DNA of 64,000 nt, from positions 62,001 through 126,000 of the forward strand of contig JARXAE010000002.1 of NCBI GenBank assembly GCA_029866005.1, read 5' to 3'. Both the position numbers and the translations under genes were made by a program. This stretch comes from Fimbriimonas sp. Lineage in GTDB: Bacteria > Armatimonadota > Fimbriimonadia > Fimbriimonadales > Fimbriimonadaceae. Below are positions 32,230-41,122 of the stretch, piece by piece. Numbering within the stretch: the first letter of the stretch is position 1; each line of letters opens with the position of its first letter. The notes beneath the pieces were generated by a model, which saw only the letters and a list, made by a program, of their open reading frames with translations, did not search any database and was not told the origin of the DNA.

Positions 32230-34287
32230 ATGCCTGAGTTTTTGCTCGAAGTCGGTTGTGAAGAACTCCCCGCGTCCTTTGTCGAAAAGGCGTACAACGA
32301 CTTGCGCGACGCGCTTTGCAAAGAGCTGACGGATTTGGGTGTTTGTGAGGGTGGAGCGACGGCGTGTGGAACTCCCCGCCGGCTCATTGTTTCATTCCCG
32401 AACCTGAAGCCACGGCAAGAGGATTCGGTCAAAGAGCAGCGCGGCCCATCACTGCAGGCAGCGTACGATGCGGCTGGTGAACCAACGAAGGCCCTCCTCG
32501 GATTCTGCAAGTCGCAAGGAATCGAGCCATCTGACCTCCGGAAAGATGAGCAGTATGTCTGGGTAACCAAGCATGTTTCCGGTCTGCCTACTTCAGAGCT
32601 CTTGGAGTCGATCCTGCCCCGAATCATCCTCGGCATCAACTTCGAGAAATCAATGCGCTGGGGAGCCTCGCGGGCGCGTTTCGCCCGTCCGATTCGATGG
32701 ATTCTGGCCGCTTACGACGGGAAGGCGCTGGACTTCAATGTCGAAGGCGTGCACTCCGCGCTCATCAGTTGCGGTCATCGCTTTTACGCCCCCGATCCAT
32801 TTGAGGCGAAATCACTTTCCCAATTGGAAACCGAACTGCGAAACAGGTTTGTCGAAGTCTCGTCTGAATCCCGAAAGGCATCGATCCTTGAGCAAGCCAA
32901 ATCAATCTCGAGCGGCACACCGGAGATCACTGACGACCTTCTGGACGAGAACACATTCCTCACCGAGTGGCCGACCGCCATTCTCGGTTCCTTCCCTGAG
33001 TCCTACCTAGAGCTTCCTGAGCCAGTACTCGTCACCGCAATGGCAAAGCATGAACGAATGTTCCCGGTTCGGGATAGCGCTGGGAAGCTGACGAACCAGT
33101 TCATCTTCATCCGAAACTCCGGCGAAGATGAGACGGTTCGCAAAGGCTGTGAATGGGTGCTCGGAGCGCGATTTAACGACGCGCGTTTCTTCTATGAGCA
33201 AGACCAGAAGCTCACCCTGGACGACTTTTTGGCGAAGACAGAAGGCGTCGTTTTCCAGGCTCAACTAGGTTCGGTTCGGCAACGTGCGGACCGGTTGGCG
33301 AACCTCGCAGCGAAGATTGCTCCACTATTGAACTCGGACCCCTTGCTTGCTCGCAAGGCTGCGCTCTACGCAAAGGCCGACCTTGCAACGGGATTGGTGT
33401 CAGAACTGAGTTCTCTGCAAGGTGTCATTGGCGGCCAATATGCTGAGCGGGGCGGATTTGAACCCGAGGTTTGTGATGCGATTGCTCGCCAGTACACCGA
33501 TCTAATTGATATCAATTCGGGTGCAAAGTTCAATGCCCTAGCCGTCACGCTTCAAGTCGCTGACTGTCTCGACAAGCTCGCTGGCTATCTTGGATTGAAG
33601 CTGATCCCAACCGGATCTAGCGATCCTTTTGGACTTCGAAAGGCAGTCACATCCCTCGTTTGGTACGGTGAAGCGTTCTTTACTGAGCCGTTTGCGCAGC
33701 TCATCGACCTAGCATTTGACGAATATTCAGCTCAGGGTCATGAGTTGGACCGTGCAGGTGCCACGGTTGCTTTGGCAGAAATCTTTGCCGGACGCTACCC
33801 AGTGCTGTGGGCTTCTTCCGAGATTCGCCGACCATTCGAAGCGGCTCTCTTCCGAGGTGATCTTGACGCCATGACCACTCCCGTCGAGGTTGGTTTCCGG
33901 TTGCAAGCCTTGGAGCAGTTCACCGATCCGTCGGAGCTCCAAACGATCGCCCGGCCGATCAATCTGACCAACTCCGCAAAGTCGAAGGGTGAGAAGCTCG
34001 GAGGACTGGATGACGTAACCACATCTGGGCTTAACTCTCCTGAAGGTGTGACTCTTCTCGAAGCGCTGACCGTGTCCGCCCCCAAAGTTGCGGAAGCGGC
34101 GCTGAGCTGTGCTCCGACCGACCTCGCCGATACGCTAAAGTCCCTCCTCCCTGCGATCAACGCGTTCTTCGACAAAACGATGGTCATGTCCGATGACCCA
34201 ACTGAGCGGTTCCACCGGCTCTCGCTCGCCAATGCGGCCGCCGAGCAACTGCTCGTTGCCGGAGACTTTACGAAGTTGGAGGGTTAG
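32230..34287 (+). CDS. glyS: Glycyl-tRNA synthetase beta subunit
   Basis: Beta chain of the alpha2-beta2 glycyl-tRNA synthetase, 685 residues. Hallmarks: FLLEVGCEELPASFVEKA at the N-terminus, GTPRRLIV, MRWGASRARFARPIRWIL, the CDKLAGYLGLK-like block (CLDKLAGYLGLKLIPTGSSD) and the C-terminal anticodon-binding region with FFDKTMVMSDD. The alpha subunit (glyQ) is not adjacent, although the two are often neighbours. The ATG at 32230 starts the conserved domain. The acyl-CoA dehydrogenase start overlaps its stop by one base. Confidence 0.95.
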   Translation: MPEFLLEVGCEELPASFVEKAYNDLRDALCKELTDLGVCEGGATACGTPRRLIVSFPNLKPRQEDSVKEQRGPSLQAAYDAAGEPTKALLGFCKSQGIEPSDLRKDEQYVWVTKHVSGLPTSELLESILPRIILGINFEKSMRWGASRARFARPIRWILAAYDGKALDFNVEGVHSALISCGHRFYAPDPFEAKSLSQLETELRNRFVEVSSESRKASILEQAKSISSGTPEITDDLLDENTFLTEWPTAILGSFPESYLELPEPVLVTAMAKHERMFPVRDSAGKLTNQFIFIRNSGEDETVRKGCEWVLGARFNDARFFYEQDQKLTLDDFLAKTEGVVFQAQLGSVRQRADRLANLAAKIAPLLNSDPLLARKAALYAKADLATGLVSELSSLQGVIGGQYAERGGFEPEVCDAIARQYTDLIDINSGAKFNALAVTLQVADCLDKLAGYLGLKLIPTGSSDPFGLRKAVTSLVWYGEAFFTEPFAQLIDLAFDEYSAQGHELDRAGATVALAEIFAGRYPVLWASSEIRRPFEAALFRGDLDAMTTPVEVGFRLQALEQFTDPSELQTIARPINLTNSAKSKGEKLGGLDDVTTSGLNSPEGVTLLEALTVSAPKVAEAALSCAPTDLADTLKSLLPAINAFFDKTMVMSDDPTERFHRLSLANAAAEQLLVAGDFTKLEG

Positions 34288-35333
34288 TGAGCCTCGCCGC
34301 CGCAACCGCGTTTCTCCGCGATCACATCGCGCCGAACGCGCACGCTATCGACACTTCCGTCGAAGCGATGGGCGTCGCATTTATTGAGATGCGCAAGCAG
34401 GGGCTGATGGCGCTTAAGCGTCCCGCCGAGTACGGCGGACCTGCTATCAGCGAGGCAGACTTCCGCACTTACCAGGAAGAAGTCGCCCGGGCGAGCGGCT
34501 CATTTGCTTTCCTTCAGACTCAGCACCAAAGCGCCGTTAACATGATCGCCAAGCAGGCGTCGGAGGAGATCAAGGCGGAGTACCTGCCCCAGATGCACGG
34601 TCCTAAGACGGTCGGAATCGGCTTCTCCCAGCTTCGACGAACGGGTGATCCGATCTGCAAAGCCGTCGAGACCGACGGCGGTTATATCCTCAATGGCGAG
34701 GTCCCCTGGATCACGGGACTCGGATTCTTCGACGAGTATCTGATCGGTTCAGTTCTGCCCGATGGCCGCGCCGTCTTCGGCTTCATGCCCTTTGCGAACG
34801 TTGAAGGGCAGACGGTGAGCGAGCCAACGCGCCTCGCCGCGATGGAGACATGCCAGACCGTCACCGCTAGCTTAACCAACTATCACCTACACAAGGGCAC
34901 AGTCGCCTTCATCAACGACAAGGATTGGATGCGAAAGAATGACGCGTTCAACATCGTCATTCAGGGCCACTTCGCGGTTGGTTGCGCCCTTGCCGGTGCA
35001 GACATCGTTCAAGAAGTTGCGAACAAGAAGGGCTTCGACTTCCTCCACCAAACCGCCACTAAACTGTATGCGGAAATCGAAGAGTGCCGTGCGGCTCTGG
35101 TGGCTCACCAGAAGGACTTCGCTGAAGACACCGCGCCGCTTCGGCTGCAGAAGCGAGCTTGGGCGATTGACCTGATGATGCGCTGCGCCCACGCCGGAGT
35201 CGTCGCCAGCAGTGGAGCCGCCAACTACCACACCCACCCCGCCCAGCGGGTGCTGCGAGAGGCGATTGTGTTTAGTGTCAGCGCCCAGACCGGGCCGATT
35301 ATGGAAGCGACATTAAGACGTCTCGTCCGATAG
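34287..35333 (+). CDS. Acyl-CoA dehydrogenase-like flavoprotein
   Basis: 348 residues of acyl-CoA dehydrogenase fold, slightly shorter than the usual 380. It has ALKRPAEYGGPAISEADF, the middle beta-domain with TVGIGFSQLRRTGDPICKA, and the C-terminal helical bundle. The usual catalytic Glu region is not clearly conserved, so it could be a non-classical member. GTG at 34287 shares its first base with the glyS stop (TAGTG), so translation is probably coupled to glyS despite unrelated roles. Confidence 0.75.
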   Translation: MSLAAATAFLRDHIAPNAHAIDTSVEAMGVAFIEMRKQGLMALKRPAEYGGPAISEADFRTYQEEVARASGSFAFLQTQHQSAVNMIAKQASEEIKAEYLPQMHGPKTVGIGFSQLRRTGDPICKAVETDGGYILNGEVPWITGLGFFDEYLIGSVLPDGRAVFGFMPFANVEGQTVSEPTRLAAMETCQTVTASLTNYHLHKGTVAFINDKDWMRKNDAFNIVIQGHFAVGCALAGADIVQEVANKKGFDFLHQTATKLYAEIEECRAALVAHQKDFAEDTAPLRLQKRAWAIDLMMRCAHAGVVASSGAANYHTHPAQRVLREAIVFSVSAQTGPIMEATLRRLVR

Positions 35334-35355
35334 TACATTCCGCGTGGATTGGGTT

Positions 35356-35361
35356 TATACT
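35356..35361 (+). promoter_or_regulatory. -10 box of the membrane protein pair
   Basis: TATACT nine bases before the GTG at 35371; the start site would fall about two bases before the start codon. Confidence 0.4.
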
Positions 35362-35370
35362 TAGCGTAGC

Positions 35371-35847
35371 GTGAAGCGGCTCGAACGCATTGATCCGGAG
35401 AAGGCTCTGAAGCTGGGTCAAGCAATCATGCGGGTTACTCCGTGGCTTTTCGCAGTTGTTTGGTTGGCAGAATTCGGTTTATTGGTGGCGTTTGCGCTCT
35501 CGCCAGAGCTGACGCGCTTCCTTGACCTCGGAGCCAAACATCAGTGGGTGTTTTGGGTTTGTCTCTCGGCACACCTTGTTGTCGCAGCGGGTCTACTGTT
35601 CGGTATCGTTCGCGGGATGCTGATACGTGATCGGCCCCTAGCTGGCCTGTGCTGGTTCGCATCAATCCTTGTTATGGGCAACTTCAACAAAATTGTTAGC
35701 AAAGAGAAACGCCTCGTCGAGCACCCGGCACAATTTCTGATGTTGACTGTGATCATGGGTTTCTGGGTCTGGTTTTTGATCAAAATTCTTCCGAACCGAA
35801 AGCTGTTTTGGGGACTTCCCGGGCTGCAGAGCGAGGTGCCAGAGTGA
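35371..35847 (+). CDS. Small integral membrane protein, unknown function
   Basis: 158 residues with four predicted helices (about 24-46, 62-84, 89-105, 122-140). The N-terminus is charged and cytosolic by the positive-inside rule. No family recognised. GTG start with a -10 box nine bases upstream. Its stop overlaps the next GTG start (GTGA), linking it to another membrane protein. Confidence 0.65.
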   Translation: MKRLERIDPEKALKLGQAIMRVTPWLFAVVWLAEFGLLVAFALSPELTRFLDLGAKHQWVFWVCLSAHLVVAAGLLFGIVRGMLIRDRPLAGLCWFASILVMGNFNKIVSKEKRLVEHPAQFLMLTVIMGFWVWFLIKILPNRKLFWGLPGLQSEVPE

Positions 35848-36419
35848 GCCGCGTTGACACCTCCATCGGCTTCTCGCTCCGTTCGGAGCCGCCAAGCCTA
35901 TCTGCGAGTTTCGCGACCCAGGTAACGAGTCTCAAGGAGTGGAGTAGAGCGCGTTCACGGGAAAGGTCTGCCCCCTTAGCCGGGACATCGATTGGGATTG
36001 TGTTTTTCCATATCGTCCAGAACTCGCTTGAAAGAGGATGGCGTGGATGGGGACCATTTGTTGTGAGCACAGCAGGAACGATTACCATTGGCGCAATCGT
36101 TTATGGACTCTTCCGGCTGTGGATCATCGCAAAACTTGATCGTCAGGTTCGGGCGATTACAATCGCTGGGTTCGACTCCCCGGTTGTCCACCTCACCGCC
36201 GAGGGGCAGTGGGTCACGTTCCGTTTCGCCTCGGATCACGAGTTTGTGGATCGCTGGGATCGGCTTCTCAGGTTCAAAAGCGCGCCGGAGTTCACCGAGT
36301 TCGAGTTCCCGGCGAATCCGCCGATTATCATTGCGACAATGGCGATTCCAGTCGAGACAATTCGCACGATCACCCAGTTCTGCGACATAGAAAAAATTCC
36401 ATCCGAGACCAAGCGGTAA
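35844..36419 (+). CDS. Membrane protein with two helices and a soluble C-terminal domain
   Basis: 191 residues from a GTG at 35844 that overlaps the preceding stop. Helices lie at about 47-65 and 73-95 (STAGTITIGAIVYGLFRLWI). The soluble tail of about 90 residues (VVHLTAEGQWVTFRF, FEFPANPPIIIATMAIP) looks like a beta-rich domain similar to YcxB-like tails. Function unknown; probably acts with the preceding membrane protein. Confidence 0.6.
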   Translation: MSRVDTSIGFSLRSEPPSLSASFATQVTSLKEWSRARSRERSAPLAGTSIGIVFFHIVQNSLERGWRGWGPFVVSTAGTITIGAIVYGLFRLWIIAKLDRQVRAITIAGFDSPVVHLTAEGQWVTFRFASDHEFVDRWDRLLRFKSAPEFTEFEFPANPPIIIATMAIPVETIRTITQFCDIEKIPSETKR

Positions 36420-36432
36420 CAAGAAGAGACGA

Positions 36433-36438
36433 CATAAT
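36433..36438 (+). promoter_or_regulatory. -10 box of the RNase/inhibitor pair
   Basis: CATAAT six bases before the ATG at 36445, the same layout as the other leaderless candidates here. Confidence 0.45.
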
Positions 36439-36444
36439 TTGAAC

Positions 36445-36915
36445 ATGGTTGGTTCTCGGGTTGCGTTGGCGGTGGCTTCGTTTGCGGTTGCGGTCGGGCT
36501 GGTCTACGTGAATGGGCGGATCAAAGCCAACTCAGCTCCGAACCTAACTCCAGCTTCAGCTCAATCCTCCTTTGGACAACCTCATATCGGAGCGGTGCAT
36601 GGGAAGCTCGATATCCTCAAGGATGTCCGCGTCATCGACTTCGGGCGCGAAATCTATCGCGGCGAGATGGACGTTAACCCGACGATTGACCGAATTCGTA
36701 AAGGGGAAAAGCTCAACCATCGGAACGATGGGGGCTTCTTTGGGAACCGCGAGCGGCGGCTGCCGAGGCAGAACGACCGAGAGTATTACCGAGAGTTTGT
36801 CCACACCATCCGCAGCCCCAAATTCCCCGGACCCCAGAGAGTGGTGATCGGGAAGGACGGGTCGGTTTGGTATACAGGCGACCACTACGACAGCTTTACG
36901 AAGGTGAGCAAATGA
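36445..36915 (+). CDS. Exported barnase-like ribonuclease (RNase N1/T1 superfamily)
   Basis: 156 residues: an N-terminal export or anchor segment (4-22), a linker, then a microbial RNase domain (about 60-156). The fold signature matches barnase: GGFFGNRERRLP, YREFVH with Glu117 as general base, QRVVIGKDGSVWYTGDHY with Arg132 and His147 as catalytic residues, and final SFTKV. It cleaves single-stranded RNA, so inside the cell it would be toxic. The next gene encodes a barstar-like inhibitor overlapping by ATGA. It may be a secreted nuclease with self-protection. Confidence 0.88.
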   Translation: MVGSRVALAVASFAVAVGLVYVNGRIKANSAPNLTPASAQSSFGQPHIGAVHGKLDILKDVRVIDFGREIYRGEMDVNPTIDRIRKGEKLNHRNDGGFFGNRERRLPRQNDREYYREFVHTIRSPKFPGPQRVVIGKDGSVWYTGDHYDSFTKVSK

Positions 36916-37241
36916 GGCGACGAAAGCTTCCGAAAGTAGGTGTAGAAGGCCTCAAGAAGACCCACGAAGTCCGCGAATGGGAGGCATCCAGCGCGGATGC
37001 AAAGGCAGAGATCCTCAAAGGCGTCGCCGATACCTGGGCCTTCCCTTCCTACTTCGGACACAACTGGGACGCCCTGATCGACTGCCTCTCCGACCTCTCA
37101 TGGATCGGCGGCTCAAAGTTTGCCTTTGTGATCCACAACGCCCCGCGAAACGAGGAATGGACAACTCTTCTCGACTGTCTTCAAGACGTGGCGGACCGGT
37201 GGGGTCCGGATGGGGAGTTCTTGGTATATTTTGCCCACTGA
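36912..37241 (+). CDS. Barstar-family ribonuclease inhibitor
   Basis: 109 residues. The family signature is FPSYFGHNWDALIDCLSDLSW at about 44-64; the following strand and helix (FAFVIHNAP, TLLDCLQDVADRW) and final strand FLVYFAH fit the barstar fold. It should bind and block the RNase encoded just before it. The ATG at 36912 overlaps the RNase stop (ATGA), so inhibitor synthesis follows RNase synthesis. A cytoplasmic site is expected; there is no signal peptide. Confidence 0.9.
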   Translation: MRRRKLPKVGVEGLKKTHEVREWEASSADAKAEILKGVADTWAFPSYFGHNWDALIDCLSDLSWIGGSKFAFVIHNAPRNEEWTTLLDCLQDVADRWGPDGEFLVYFAH

Positions 37242-37331
37242 CCTCTAGTGTTTTCGAGCGGCAATCTGCCTTGCTGAGCCAGTGCAAATTCTCGCCACGC
37301 CGATTTTGACCTGGTGTGCCAGAATCGGATT

Positions 37332-37601
37332 ATGCTGTTCATGGTGATCGAAAACTTCATGAATCGTGATCCCCAACCTGTTTACTCGCGCCTGGCTGAG
37401 AAGGGGCGGATGATGCCCGAGGGTCTGACCTACATAAATAGCTGGATCAGCGAAGATTTTTCAACTTGCTGGCAGGTTATGGAGACTGACAAGATAGAGA
37501 ACTTCGAAGCCTGGACGAGAAACTGGGACGACTTAGTGGAGTTCGAAATCGTGCCGGTCATGACCTCTGCGGAGGCTAGGGCTAAAACTGATCGGTCATG
37601 A
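37332..37601 (+). CDS. DUF3303-type small protein
   Basis: 89 residues, ferredoxin-like alpha-beta pattern: MLFMVIENF as the first strand, GLTYINSWISEDFSTCWQVM in the middle, and EFEIVPVMTSAEA at the end, as in DUF3303 proteins of unknown function. The ATG at 37332 is the first strand. It overlaps the convergent GNAT gene by 20 bases at the 3' end. Confidence 0.75.
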   Translation: MLFMVIENFMNRDPQPVYSRLAEKGRMMPEGLTYINSWISEDFSTCWQVMETDKIENFEAWTRNWDDLVEFEIVPVMTSAEARAKTDRS

Positions 37602-38355
37602 AGAACTGGGGCTGGCCCGGGACGTTGCGACCCATCAGATACATGGGGACATTGACGGCGCCAAGCGGGACTTCGAGTTGGTCGGTCATGAACGAGGTTC
37701 CCATCCACTCGGTTCCCCGCGGGACTGGCCATTTCTTGAGGTTCGACGTGTTCAGCACTTCGCGAACGGTTTCATTCTCAAGGCTCAGATAGCCGTCGCC
37801 AAACGCCATTGAGTCGCGGTAGTTCCACTGCCAATACTTCCACCGGCGGTCATCGCGGCGGAGGCGGTCGGGGTGTTCCGCGGCCCAGGCATCGTAACGA
37901 TTCCGAAGGACGCCAAACTCGTAAGTTGGGAGATCAACTTCCAATGGAAGTGCGGTAATGGGACCTCGAACAACCCTATCCAGCCCCTCGAAACCGAGTT
38001 GCTCATAGAGTCTCAAATCTGTGGCAAAGAGCATCGCCGCACCCTCGCCAGCACGCTCTGAGTCCCGGAGAACGCGCTCGATCAGCCGTCGTCCGTAGCC
38101 TTCATTCCGGCGATCAGGATGCGTCGCTACTCCGGCAATCCCAATTGCCTTGCCCCAGCCAAACTCCAGAGGAGTTGTCGTGAGCACAGAAACGATCTCT
38201 TGCCCCTCAATGATCGCCCACTTGCGATTGATGTCGAACATTGGCTCAGTAACGAAGATATCGAGCGCAAGCTCAAAATCGAGTTCGAATACCTTGCAAA
38301 GCAGGCTCAGAAAGGCTTCGCCTTCGGATTCCTTGATCGGGCGAATCTCGGTCAT
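37582..38355 (-). CDS. GNAT-family N-acetyltransferase (Eis-like)
   Basis: 257 residues. The acetyl-CoA site is AGVATHPDRRNEGYGRRLIE (about residues 73-92), preceded by a strand and followed by a second GNAT-like region and a small C-terminal domain, as in Eis-type acetyltransferases. The start overlaps the cdaR stop (ATGA), so it is third in the cdaA-cdaR operon, a place often held by glmM in other bacteria. The substrate is unknown. Confidence 0.82.
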   Translation of the reverse strand: MTEIRPIKESEGEAFLSLLCKVFELDFELALDIFVTEPMFDINRKWAIIEGQEIVSVLTTTPLEFGWGKAIGIAGVATHPDRRNEGYGRRLIERVLRDSERAGEGAAMLFATDLRLYEQLGFEGLDRVVRGPITALPLEVDLPTYEFGVLRNRYDAWAAEHPDRLRRDDRRWKYWQWNYRDSMAFGDGYLSLENETVREVLNTSNLKKWPVPRGTEWMGTSFMTDQLEVPLGAVNVPMYLMGRNVPGQPQFFMTDQF

Positions 38356-39065
38356 AAGCCCGGCGCCACCGTGGCCTTCAGCTTGACTCGCACCCTCACC
38401 ATGAAGGGAGTCATAACAGATTCTTCAAGGTAATGAACAACTTTATTAGAACTTGTGATCATTATCTTCGGGACGATTTTGCCACTCAGGTCAATCGGCT
38501 TTGCCTCAAGCTCGACACCCGCCGCGCTTTGGACGTCATCATTCAGATCAACATTGACGGCTACCGAAGAGGTTTTTTGCAGAGCATCTGCAGAACCCGC
38601 AACGAAGATGGATCGGGGGAAGGTGTCGACCGATTCGACTGCAGCGCTCAGAGTAGCCAACTGCCCCATTCGGTTGACCGTGATCGGAACCTCCTTCACC
38701 AGAACTGGCTCGATCTTGATCCGCGCCGTCACCGTCGGATTCACCAAGAGATCTCGAACGTTGGGTGGGTAGACGACAACCGGATAGCTGCTGGTTCCTG
38801 GCCGGGCGAGGCTGAGATCCACATAGCCTGAAACCTCTTGCCCCATGACAGTTCTGATCTGCGCAGTTGAGCCAGCAACCGTGACCGAGACGTTTTCGGG
38901 AGAGTCGGAGACCAGGAACTTTGTGTCGTCCAGGTTTACGGTGGTGATCTTGACGGAGAACACCTGCGTCCGCGAGCGGACCGAACGAGTGTTGAAAATA
39001 TTGAGCCAAAGAAGCACACTGATGAGGAGTGACATCAGGGCAAGTGGGACGTTCACTTTGTTCAT
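38352..39065 (-). CDS. cdaR: CdaR-like YbbR-domain protein
   Basis: 237 residues: an N-terminal membrane anchor (residues 6-24, VPLALMSLLISVLLWLNIF) and two or three YbbR beta-domains outside the membrane. CdaR proteins bind and regulate the diadenylate cyclase CdaA. The start overlaps the cdaA stop (ATGA). Position and architecture support the name. Confidence 0.85.
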   Translation of the reverse strand: MNKVNVPLALMSLLISVLLWLNIFNTRSVRSRTQVFSVKITTVNLDDTKFLVSDSPENVSVTVAGSTAQIRTVMGQEVSGYVDLSLARPGTSSYPVVVYPPNVRDLLVNPTVTARIKIEPVLVKEVPITVNRMGQLATLSAAVESVDTFPRSIFVAGSADALQKTSSVAVNVDLNDDVQSAAGVELEAKPIDLSGKIVPKIMITSSNKVVHYLEESVMTPFMVRVRVKLKATVAPGL

Positions 39066-39925
39066 ACTCCCTCCTCCTGCTTCCGTTCTCGGTCGCGTCT
39101 TCGCTTTCGTGGGGTGGGCTGAGGCTCCTCTTGTTCTACGGTGTTTTTGATCAGGAACTCACGTAATTCGGTGGTGGTCGAGACTTGGCTGATGCGCCCA
39201 TCTTGCGCAACCGAGATGGTTCCCCGCTCCTCGCTAACCACAATCGAAATGACGTCGTTGCTTTCGGTCACACCCACCCCGGCACGGTGTCTCATGTGCA
39301 TCCGCCGGTCAATTCTTTGGTTCTCACTGAGCGGCAAGCGGCAAGCGGCAGCCAACACGTGGTCCCCTCTGACGATCACCGCTCCATCGTGGAGCGGGTT
39401 TTGACCGAAGAAGATCGAACCCAAAATCGACGTCGTGATCTTTGCGTTCAGAGTGACGCCCGTCGCTGCAACTTCGTCAAGGCGACTCCCAGTTTCGATC
39501 ACGATAATCGCCCCCACTTTATCCTTCGCCATCTCGGCCACCGCACCCACGATTTCCTCGACCGAGGCCCGGTCAAGGTTCTGTTCGTGCCCGACGTCTT
39601 TCACCGCGTCGGCCAAGAATCCTAGTCGGGTCAGGCCCTCAAGAGCCTGCCGAAGTTCGGGAAGAAAGAGAATGACCAAAGCAACTGGTCCCAAAAGTGT
39701 TGCCTTCTCAAGGATCCAGTGAAGGGTGGTCAGCCTCAGTGTGTCACTCAGCAACAATGCAACAGTGAAGACGAGTACCCCGAGAAGAATCCGCCAGCCC
39801 CTTGTGCCGCGAACGAGCATCAGAATTCGATAGATCAGGAATGCCACGATGAGAATGTCCACGACCGCGACCGCGAGGTCACGCGTTGTCATCTCTTTTA
39901 GGCTCTGGATTAAGGGGTATTCCAC
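39062..39925 (-). CDS. cdaA: Membrane diadenylate cyclase CdaA
   Basis: Makes cyclic di-AMP from two ATP. 287 residues: three N-terminal membrane helices (about 17-37, 46-60, 74-92), then the DAC domain. Both catalytic motifs are intact, DGA at 180-182 and RHR at 212-214 in HMRHRAGVGVTESND. A basic C-terminal tail of about 20 residues is extra. The start is a GTG at 39925. c-di-AMP controls potassium, osmotic and cell-wall balance in many bacteria. Confidence 0.95.
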   Translation of the reverse strand: MEYPLIQSLKEMTTRDLAVAVVDILIVAFLIYRILMLVRGTRGWRILLGVLVFTVALLLSDTLRLTTLHWILEKATLLGPVALVILFLPELRQALEGLTRLGFLADAVKDVGHEQNLDRASVEEIVGAVAEMAKDKVGAIIVIETGSRLDEVAATGVTLNAKITTSILGSIFFGQNPLHDGAVIVRGDHVLAAACRLPLSENQRIDRRMHMRHRAGVGVTESNDVISIVVSEERGTISVAQDGRISQVSTTTELREFLIKNTVEQEEPQPTPRKRRRDRERKQEEGV

Positions 39926-39966
39926 CGACGAATGCCAATGATTCTATCTGGAAAAGTAGCTTTAGG

Positions 39967-39996
39967 TTGCGGGTTTACCTATTACATTTCTATAAT
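39967..39996 (+). promoter_or_regulatory. Promoter of pheA
   Basis: TTGCGG, an 18-base spacer, then consensus TATAAT ending nine bases before the ATG at 40006. The predicted start site leaves a leader of only two or three bases. Confidence 0.65.
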
Positions 39997-40005
39997 GTTA
40001 GGTTC

Positions 40006-41112
40006 ATGGCGCATCTTCCGCACGGCGAAAACTCCGATCCGAGACCTTTGGATCAAATCCGCGCGGATATCGACGCGGTCGACGCCGAGCTGGTGCAGCT
40101 ACTTTCTCGACGGACGGAGCTGGCGACCGAGGTCGGGGCGATCAAGCGGATCGACGGGAAGCCGTTCTTTACTCCGGAGCGCGAGCGGGCGGTGTATGAG
40201 AAGCTGTCCGCAATCAATCCCGGCCCCTTGCTGCCAAAACAGCTGAAGGCCATCTACCGTGAGATCATCTCGGCGGCAATTGCAGCGGAGAAGCCGTTGT
40301 CGATTGCCTACTGGGGCCCTCCGGGGACGTTTACCAATATGGCGGCTCTGCAGACGTTTGGGTCAAGTGCGGCGATGGTTGCTCAGGATTCAATCTCGGA
40401 TGTGTTCCTTGCCGTCGAGAATGGGAAAGCGGATTATGGCGTTGTTCCGGTTGAGAATTCCGTAGCCGGGGTCGTTCCAGAGACGCTAGACATGTTCCCC
40501 CAGACGAACGTGAAGATTTGCGCTGAGACCTATGTCCCGATTCATCACATCTTGGTTTCGACCGCGACCTCGTTGGATCAGATTGAGCGAGTTTTCGCTG
40601 GGCCACAGCCCGCAACTCAATGCAAACGATGGCTGAAGATGAACCTACCTTCCGCAGAGATTATCGAGGTCGTTCCGACCGCGCGAGCGGCGCAACGGGC
40701 TTTGGACGACCCCCGTTCGGCGGCGATTTCCAACGCGTTAGGAGCGGAAACGGTGGGGATCCCGATTCTTGAGGAGCACATCGCTGACAACCCGACCAAT
40801 CGCACCCGGTTCCTGGTCATCGGCTACAACGAGCCGATGAAGACGGGGCGCGATAAGACGAGCGTGATGTTTAACCTTCGGAACCGTCCGGGTGAGTTGT
40901 ATCGCGCGCTCGAGACATTTTATGAGCAAGGTGTTAACCTGATGATGATCGAGAGCCGCCCGGCGCCCCGGGCGTCGTTCGAGTACATTTTCTACGCCGA
41001 CTGCGCCGGGCACCGCACGGACGAGCACTTTGTCGCGGCGATTCATCGGCTGAGGAGCCTGGCGTTAGAGACCACTGTGCTGGGCAGCTATCCGCTTGCG
41101 GACAGTCAGTAG
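40006..41112 (+). CDS. pheA: Bifunctional chorismate mutase/prephenate dehydratase
   Basis: P-protein of phenylalanine synthesis, 368 residues. Residues 14-100 are the chorismate mutase helix bundle (LDQIRADIDAVDAELVQLLSRR). Residues 104-280 are prephenate dehydratase with AYWGPPGTFTNMAAL, PVENSVAGVV and NRTRFLVIG. Residues about 285-360 are the ACT domain (DKTSVMFNLRNRPGELYRAL and the ESRP motif) for phenylalanine feedback. The ATG at 40006 lies right after a consensus promoter; an upstream in-frame codon is in non-coding sequence. Confidence 0.95.
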   Translation: MAHLPHGENSDPRPLDQIRADIDAVDAELVQLLSRRTELATEVGAIKRIDGKPFFTPERERAVYEKLSAINPGPLLPKQLKAIYREIISAAIAAEKPLSIAYWGPPGTFTNMAALQTFGSSAAMVAQDSISDVFLAVENGKADYGVVPVENSVAGVVPETLDMFPQTNVKICAETYVPIHHILVSTATSLDQIERVFAGPQPATQCKRWLKMNLPSAEIIEVVPTARAAQRALDDPRSAAISNALGAETVGIPILEEHIADNPTNRTRFLVIGYNEPMKTGRDKTSVMFNLRNRPGELYRALETFYEQGVNLMMIESRPAPRASFEYIFYADCAGHRTDEHFVAAIHRLRSLALETTVLGSYPLADSQ

Positions 41113-41122
41113 CCGCGGACTC

